In this document: one piece after another, positions 58,555 to 64,000 of the stretch
How positions within the stretch are numbered: the stretch's first letter is position 1
How the letters are laid out: every line of letters starts with the position of its first letter
Assembly: GCA_033980235.1 (NCBI GenBank)
Contig: CM067072.1
Span: 14,807,433-14,871,432 of the forward strand
Length of the DNA stretch: 64,000 bases
Direction: 5' to 3'
From: Diadema setosum
Lineage: Eukaryota; Echinodermata; Echinoidea; Diadematoida; Diadematidae
Notes under the pieces: model-generated
Databases searched by the model: none
Seen by the model: only the letters and a program-made list of their open reading frames with translations
What the model was told of the DNA's origin: nothing
Position numbers and translations under genes: made by a program

Positions 58555-61500
58555 ATGACATCAAACTCACACTGAAGAGGAGAAAGATGTCAGCTTCTCA
58601 AGAGGCGACACCCAAGGCGCAGGTTAGCAAAGCTGGAAACCCAGCACCTACTGTAACGCATAAACAGCTCTGAAAATAATCACTACTATCAGTGCTATTC
58701 AGTACAATATCTTGTTATCCAAATCATGATGTACATACTGGCCTGACGTGATTTCATGAAGCAGTATTAAGTTTTTATGTCATCTGAAGTTGCATTACAA
58801 GAACAAAGCCACCTTGAGGACAGATGAAGTTTTGAGCTCTCAATCTCAACAATACTCCACTTTATCAAAGTACTGTGACCATGACTTTTTTTGTGTGTAC
58901 AAATTTATGCAAATTACATGCTCTACTTTACCAAGAAAAAAAACACGAAAATAAGAACATGCCAATGTTTTCCTGGAGTATTAAAATACATGCATAAATA
59001 TCTCTTTGGTTAAAGTCCAAACAATTGAAATGCACTGAAAGTGGCACAGTGTGAAAAACAAATTTTGGAAAAGTTTTAACCTTTTGTTGTAGTGTACTAT
59101 GATTTGTATGCTATTTTGTGTATTTGATTGTAAAGTTGTTATCATGCTCCTCTCATGTTACTGCACTAGGTTGGCAGGAAGAGGAAGTTTTCCAGGAAAG
59201 ATGCCACACCGGGGATTCACAGCAGAGCCACGCCTTGCAAGACTCCCTCAAGACCTCTGGAACATGCAAGGGTTAGGTAGGTACTAGTACCTCTATCTGT
59301 CTTAGGGCAGATGATGTACTTGGGCCTTTTTGGGTGACCACCATACCTGTCAGAGATTGTGTCTTTGAACAACAAATTTCAGTGTGAATGAAACTTTCAC
59401 TCCCATTGTTTTCAATGGATATATCTAGTTTGTTTTATGGATGCCTTTCATGAACAGGATGTGCTTTATTAGATGGTTCGGTCAAATTCTGTGCTGTGAC
59501 AATCCATTATTACAACATAACTTATAATGATTTTGATGTCTTTGTCCTGTAGGTTACATGTTTCAGCTGTGCCGGACAGTCTGCCGTGTCGGGATCAAGA
59601 GTTTGCAGACATTTATGCCTTTGTGAAGAGCAAGTTGCTGGATGGCACTGGGGGGTAAGTTGATCTGAGCTCTTGCACTCTCATAGCTGCAAAATGTTTT
59701 TTCCTGCAAGGATGTCAATATGTGGGACTATGTGAGAAGCAGCACATCAAAACGATCAGTGCTATTACGGCAAATGCTTGACTTTTGCATTGAATCTTTA
59801 ATCCCTGAGTGGCATTTCAGATGTACTGAATGTACTCTGTAAGGCTGATAATGATTATAGTGTGTTGGTTAACTTGTGTTTAGAAACATTATAATCAATA
59901 TGCAAAGATCATTTATATTCAGACCACATGCTCCTTCTGTTTCAGTTGTTCTTATAGTGAATTTGCAGAAGATCTAATGTCGTGAGCAAGGAAATGTTGG
60001 CCAGAGATTTTTGTTGACATGATGAATGCTGTTCGTTACGCTAATCATTCAGAGATGTCCTCATTGGCTGTCATCTTCAGACTAACAAATACAGCAAATT
60101 ATCCCTCTGGCCCAGAAACATTACTGTGATAGTGGTTGAACATTCAGTGACAGAGTTGTGTTCTTAGACCAATCACCATTCCAGCTTTAGCAATGTTTAC
60201 AGGAATTTTTCAGCAGCTGTTTGTTTGCCTTGTTTGTTTGTGTAGAGTTTTGCTCTATATTGGTTCTAACTCCTCCTCTTCCTCCTCCTCTTTCTCCTCC
60301 TCCTCCTTCTCCTCCTCCTCCCCCCCCCCCCCCCTCCTCCTCCTCTTCCTCCTCCTCCTGCTCCTCCTGCTCCTCCTGCTCCTCCTCCTTCTCCTCCTTC
60401 TCCCCCTCCTTCTCCTTTTCTTCTTCCTCCTCCTCCTCCTCTTCTTCCTCCTCCTCCTCCTCCTCCTCCTCCTCCTCTTCCCCCTCCCCCTCTTCCACCT
60501 TCTCCTCTTCCTCCACCTCCACCTCCACCACCTCTACCACCCCCACCAGATGTATGTACATCTCAGGAGTGCCAGGCACAGGAAAGACTGCTACCGTGAT
60601 GGAGGTCTTACACTGGCTGAGGAAGGATGTAGAAGCAGACGACGTGCCCAAGTTTAAATGTGTTGAGATCAACGGCATGAGACTGACCTCCCCTCACCAG
60701 GCTTACGTCGAAATCATCAAGGTTAGTTTATGTTTTCCTGATCATTTATTTCTCCTGTAAATCACCTCTTTCCAGATTGCTATTTTTTTTTTTGGGGGGG
60801 GGGGGTGGTGGATGGGATGCTGTTGTCTCTATTCTAGTTTCCAGGTGTAAGTTTGAGAAAGAGAAATCACAAGGATAGTGCCATTAGGAAAAGAAACAAA
60901 ACATTGGCATATACACATGTAGACAGTTTTATATCTGAGTTGTTGTACACATTTGAAATAGAAACAATGTCCTATCCATCACAAAAGTATTTTTATGACT
61001 CCTTTGAGGAGATACCATCAGAAACACATTTACATAGGATGATAATGCACACTGCTTACTCAAGTGACATTAATTTTTGGTAGGTAAAAATTTACAATTA
61101 CACTGTAAGTGCTTGTAAACCCATACATAAAGACACATGTATTTGTTGAAATATACAGGTATACAAACATAATGTTTTACCTAACATCTGACATTGTTTG
61201 GTTCACTCTCCAGAGCCTGACTGGAAAGAAGGCCACACCCGAGCATGCTGCTACACTCCTGGACAAACTATTCAGCTCTAACAAGGCTAGCAAAGTGCCT
61301 ACCGTTCTTGTGGTTGATGAGGTGAGCTACAGGGTTGTCTCTTGAGCACTGGGAGACATGTCAGTGATCTATCACTTGGTCTACTCCCACTTCGTCTAAT
61401 CGCCATTTAGTCTCAACCCACATGGTCTAATCCTGTTTCGTCTAAACCAGTTCGTCTAATGACCCTTTAATCCAATTGCCACTTAACCTCATTCATACCA

Positions 61501-63243
61501 GTTGGTCTTCTTCGAGATGGGCTTTGCCCACTTCGTCTAATACCCTCATTATTTTACAAAATGGGAAAAAGTCCAAGGAAACAAAACTGCATTTAGACCA
61601 TCTAATCATTAGATGAAACGATAAGTAGCCAAACTGGGCATTAGGCCAAGGGAGAAGTAGACCAAAACGGGCATTAGATGAAATTGATAGTAGACCAAGT
61701 GAGTTTAGCCGTAGTGGTGATAGACAAACAGGGAAGTAGACCATCTGATAGTAGATGAAGTGGCTCAATAAACCAACATCTCGGCTGTGTGGTTAGCATG
61801 GTTGTATCATCAGAAGGGAAGGGGTTCTTGGTTCACTTCCCAGATAACCTGATTCTGTATAAAGTCCCACATGGTGAAGTTATCCTTGGAAAAGGCCTGT
61901 TGCCCACTAGCTGTGTCTTTTTCAACTCAGATGAAAAAATGGGAATCTGGCAGCATGTTATGTAAGAACAGCAATTGCAGGGCCCTCTGGATGACCAGTG
62001 GCAACATTGACATTGATGAGATCACTGAAAGTTTACTGAAAGATCGCTGAGATATTTTTAAAGTCTTTCAGAGGTCTTGCCCCATGTGGAATGATGTTTT
62101 GCTTTGTTACCTCCGCCAAGGAAGGAGGAGATTAAAGGTGCATAGTCCCAGTAGTGTAGAGGGCGCTGTTGATGATACTGCCAATCACCGTTAGCATTGA
62201 TACGAAGATTACCGAAGTTGAGCTGTCATCAAGAGTAAAGTGCGTAGGTGTTGCTATAAAGTAACGTTGCCTTCGTTGTCTTCTCTGCGCATCGCGCAGT
62301 CTGTAGTTATGCCAGGGTGCGTGCATATGTGCTTCTTATCATGACATCACAAAAGAAGTTTGCTAAAGCTGTCATCCCCCTCAGCCGAATCATGAGCCGA
62401 ACTGTGATCGGACCACTGACTACAGTGAATCGGACTTCTTCGGACTCGGGGAAGTGGGCCACAGCGTAAGCGCCAAAGAGGAGTCAAAGAGGAGATAGGT
62501 CTCTATAGGAAACTTGCGCCATGCGCCCGTGTACGCATTTGACTAAAACACCAGGATCATGCACCTTTAAAGTGATCATCGGCATTGGTTTGTCTGTTTG
62601 CAAAATAACTCAAAAAGTTACAAGCAGATTTGTATGAAACTTGCAGGAAAAGTTGATAATGACACAAGGAACAGAAGACAGAATTTTGGTAAAGTGATCC
62701 AGGATTTGTTATGGATTTTTGAAGGATTTTTATTTTTTATTTTTTAATATTTTGGCATATAAGGTCAATGAACTTTGGAGTTGCACTTACTGTACTTACT
62801 GGAGGTTTTCATACGTGCACTAAAGTGCGTGCTCTCTGCTCAGCCATCAGGCAAGGCGCCACGCAGCAGGAAGCTTCAATATTGGGAAATGTCATGCGTG
62901 CATGGGTGGAAATGAATTTTGCTTTTCCGGAGGTCTCCGCTCTCTGAGTGCTTTTCTACCTTTTTTTTTTCCTTTTATTTTTTCAGTTCTTCAAATTTTA
63001 AATCCAGTGGTAATCAGAGGTATGGGAGTATTAAACGTGTGGGAAAAGTGAAATGACTAAGTCTTGTCCTTGTCTTGATATTCACATCACCAGCTTGATC
63101 TGCTGTGGACCAGAAAGCAAGGCGTTCTCTACAGTATCTTTGATTGGCCAACGAGGCCCAACGCCCAGCTCATCGTCGTCGCCATAGCGAACACCATGGA
63201 CCTCCCGGAGCGCATCATGATGAACAGGGTCGCAAGTAGACTG
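54710..63243 (+). CDS. ORC1: ORC1, origin recognition complex subunit 1 (3' end beyond the window)
   Basis: ORC1 is the largest ORC subunit. It binds origin chromatin and, with CDC6, loads MCM helicases in G1. Exons 54710-54816, 55956-56065, 56541-56728, 57148-57439, 57880-58622, 59170-59276, 59553-59654, 60550-60721, 61214-61321 and 63094-63243 join in phase to give 693 residues; human ORC1 has 861, and the missing part is the AAA+ lid and winged helix. The order is: BAH domain (about 40-170), Glu/Asp-rich stretch (about 176-211), basic linker with two AT-hooks (275-282, 292-299), an RKLTF cyclin-docking-like motif (432-436), a run of ten Asp (448-457), then [17 protein letters not shown], Walker A GVPGTGKT (556-563), Walker B VLVVDELD (638-645) and sensor-1 [12 protein letters not shown] (673-684). 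Confidence 0.96.
54817..55955 (+). other. ORC1 intron 1
   Basis: 1.1-kb intron with an ATTC repeat near 55285-55318 and a T run at about 55820. Nothing else identified. Confidence 0.7.
55956..56065 (+). CDS. ORC1: ORC1 coding exon 2 (BAH domain start)
   Basis: Residues 36-73: [36 protein letters not shown]. It aligns with the human [28 protein letters not shown]. The acceptor is ttttgcag and the donor gtaag. Confidence 0.95.
56541..56728 (+). CDS. ORC1: ORC1 coding exon 3 (BAH domain core)
   Basis: Residues 73-135: [63 protein letters not shown]. The Trp of RVQW aligns with the aromatic-cage Trp that reads H4K20me2 in the human BAH domain. The donor gtaggc is slightly weak. Confidence 0.95.
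57148..57439 (+). CDS. ORC1: ORC1 coding exon 4 (BAH end and acidic tract)
   Basis: Residues 136-233: [20 protein letters not shown], then [18 protein letters not shown] closes the BAH fold. A Glu/Asp/Ser-rich run encoded by GAG/GAA/GAT repeats (about 57268-57380) and a Lys-rich end follow. The acceptor is cctttag and the donor gtaag at 57440. It ends in phase 1. Confidence 0.93.
57880..58622 (+). CDS. ORC1: ORC1 coding exon 5 (basic disordered linker with AT-hooks)
   Basis: Residues 233-480. It opens with [17 protein letters not shown] and a 17-residue tandem repeat whose core is PRGRPPKK. Many TP/SP sites, RKLTF and an Asp run follow. The exon is read open to a TGA at 58671-58673. I end it at CAG before gttagc because only a phase-0 end here joins to the next exon. 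A retained intron would give a short 494-residue form. Confidence 0.85.
59170..59276 (+). CDS. ORC1: ORC1 coding exon 6
   Basis: Residues 481-516: [35 protein letters not shown], with Arg split. Of two overlapping GT donors, gtaggtac at 59277 is chosen because it alone gives ARVRLHVSAV, matching the human ARLRLHVSAV. Confidence 0.9.
59553..59654 (+). CDS. ORC1: ORC1 coding exon 7 (start of AAA+ region)
   Basis: Residues 516-550: [34 protein letters not shown]. It is nearly identical to the human [20 protein letters not shown] segment. The donor gtaag follows a G run. Confidence 0.96.
60266..60549 (+). repeat. (TCC)n polypyrimidine tract directly before ORC1 exon 8
   Basis: About 280 bp of CTCCTC/TTC repeats, almost free of purines apart from a few G and, near the end, A. 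It runs right up to the caccag acceptor of the Walker A exon. The long Ser/Pro/Leu and Glu reading frames here are artefacts. Confidence 0.95.
60550..60721 (+). CDS. ORC1: ORC1 coding exon 8 (Walker A)
   Basis: Residues 550-607: [20 protein letters not shown], then [20 protein letters not shown] and QAYVEIIK. The P-loop Lys562 and Thr563 are intact. The acceptor caccag sits at the end of a polypyrimidine tract of about 280 bp. Confidence 0.97.
61214..61321 (+). CDS. ORC1: ORC1 coding exon 9 (Walker B)
   Basis: Residues 608-643: [36 protein letters not shown]. The Walker B acidic pair Asp642-Glu643 is intact. The acceptor is ctccag and the donor gtgagc. It is a symmetrical phase-0 exon. Confidence 0.97.
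61380..61770. repeat. Foldback built from GTCTAAT / ATTAGAC units
   Basis: TTCGTCTAAT and variants repeat several times in the left half (61383-61545). The inverse GCATTAGA / AGTAGACCA repeats in the right half (61600-61755), so the two halves pair loosely. It lies in ORC1 intron 9. No ORF. Confidence 0.6.
62108..62960. repeat. Dispersed repeat D (copy 2), interrupted
   Basis: Begins CCTCCGCCAAGGAAGGAGG at 62110, is interrupted by the MITE at 62132-62570, then continues GTGATCATCGGCATTGG to GAGTGCTTTTCTAC. It matches 47886-48245 in order and orientation. It lies in ORC1 intron 9. Confidence 0.75.
62132..62570. mobile_element. TTAA-flanked MITE, family E, nested in repeat D
   Basis: Starts TTAAAGGTGCATAGTCCC and ends GGATCATGCACCTTTAA, so AAAGGTGCAT is the inverted end. 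No ORF. The interrupted host repeat continues on both sides, which shows the insertion directly. Confidence 0.8.
63094..63243 (+). CDS. ORC1: ORC1 coding exon 10 (sensor 1), last exon in the window
   Basis: Residues 644-693: [50 protein letters not shown]. It holds the metazoan ORC1 LDLLWT loop and the sensor-1 Asn676. The donor gtgaga begins at 63244. The remaining exons lie to the right of the window. Confidence 0.97.
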
Positions 63244-63278
63244 GTGAGAACTTAACCGAGTTTCGATCTTCATATTAT

Positions 63279-63312
63279 TAGCTCACCTTGAGCCAAAGGC
63301 TCAAGTGAGCTA
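63279..63312. repeat. Hairpin at the end of a dispersed repeat
   Basis: TAGCTCACCTTGAGCC and GGCTCAAGTGAGCTA pair with a single extra base. A CGTCC/GCGTCGT minisatellite (63340-63380) and a tandem repeat follow. This structure is common at one end of a repeat family in marine invertebrates. It lies in ORC1 intron 10. Confidence 0.7.
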
Positions 63313-63389
63313 TTGTGATCGCCCTTCATCCTGCGTCCGTTGTGCGTGCGTCATGCGTCGTCCGTCGTGCGTTGTGCGTAAACTTTTTA

Positions 63390-63537
63390 CATTTTCATCT
63401 TCTTCTTGAAAACCCCAAGACCCATTTTCATCAAACTTGGCAGGTAGCATCCCTAGGGGGTTAGGAACTCAATTTGTTAAAATGGGCACCATGCCCCACC
63501 CAGGGGGCCCCCAGGGGGGCCCAAACCCCCCCCCCCC

Positions 63538-63570
<33 letters not shown>

Positions 63571-64000
63571 GGAATCTGTAAAAATCTTCTTCTCCAGAAC
63601 CAGAAGTGATAGAGCTAAGTTAATACTATGAGTTTGTACATTGATGACTGTAGTTTCAAGTTTGTTCATGGCAGAATCAGGGGTGCCCCCCTTGGGACCC
63701 AGGGGAGGGGGGTGAGGAGGGGTCCTAATGGGGCCTAAATTGTACATTTTTATCTTCTTCTTGAGAACCCCATGACCCATTTTCACCAAACTTGGCAGGT
63801 AGCATCCCTAGGGGGTTAGGATCTCAATTTCTTAAAATGGGCACCATACCCCACCCAGGGGGCCCCCAGGGGGACCCAAACCCCCAAAATGAAGGAATCT
63901 TTAAAAATCTTCTCTAGAATCAGAAGTTATAGAGGTAAGATAATACTGAGTGAGTACATTAATGACTGTATTCTCAAGTTTGTTCATAGGAGATCAAGGG
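63390..64000. repeat. 355-bp tandem repeat
   Basis: Unit 1 starts at 63390 and unit 2 at 63745 (CATTTTCATCTTCTTCTTG and its variant). Shared blocks include AAACTTGGCAGGTAGCATCC and AAAATGGGCACCAT. Unit 2 is cut by the window edge. The array belongs to the hairpin-ended repeat at 63279. Confidence 0.85.

Noticed and set aside
60187..60760. Long Ser/Pro/Leu ORFs on the plus strand and a Glu-rich ORF on the minus strand
   Set aside because: They are translations of the intronic TCC tract. Only the last part (60550-60721) is coding, as ORC1 exon 8.

Overview
This is a eukaryotic nuclear genome window, most likely from a marine invertebrate deuterostome. I favour an echinoderm of the sea-urchin, sea-star or sea-cucumber kind. 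The grounds are AT-rich DNA, short exons with canonical GT-AG introns, proteins very close to vertebrate orthologues, many G/C homopolymer runs, and a dense load of short inverted-repeat transposons and truncated LINEs. The exact lineage is inference. No bacterial-type genes, CRISPR arrays, rRNA or tRNA genes were recognised.

Two protein-coding genes can be assembled exon by exon with consistent splice phases. PRPF38A (minus strand, coding span 34399-54280, nine coding exons, 313 residues, complete) encodes a spliceosomal B-complex protein: an N-terminal PRP38 domain, a short acidic linker and a C-terminal RS-rich tail. ORC1 (plus strand, from 54710 and running off the right edge) encodes the largest subunit of the origin recognition complex. 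Its ten visible exons give 693 residues: BAH domain, acidic stretch, basic disordered linker with two tandem AT-hooks, and the AAA+ core with Walker A, Walker B and sensor 1. The two start codons lie 429 bp apart, head to head, around an E2F-like site. The same divergent pair exists in the human genome (chromosome 1p32), so this looks like a deeply conserved bidirectional promoter.

Layout. 1-34 kb: no recognisable gene; an intergenic region built of microsatellites, TTAA-flanked long-inverted-repeat MITEs (three families, several nested or abutting), hAT-like and Tigger-like MITEs, foldback elements and broken LINE 3' ends. 34.4-54.3 kb: PRPF38A, whose introns hold two copies of a palindrome-ended element with 158-bp tandem repeats (one more-or-less per intron 8 end), telomere-motif MITEs, and in intron 1 a run of foldback elements including a near-perfect 668-bp palindrome. 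54.3-54.7 kb: shared promoter. 54.7-64 kb: ORC1, with a roughly 280-bp polypyrimidine tract directly before the Walker A exon and more MITEs in its later introns.

Functionally the two genes are unrelated in pathway (splicing versus replication licensing), but both are needed in proliferating cells, which would fit shared promoter control. The most interesting non-genic signals are the regularly spaced nuclear-receptor-type motifs (TCAAGGTCAAAGGTCA) in the 158-bp repeat element, two different TTAA elements inserted at the same position of the same host repeat, and the large snap-back palindrome with a 12-bp target duplication.
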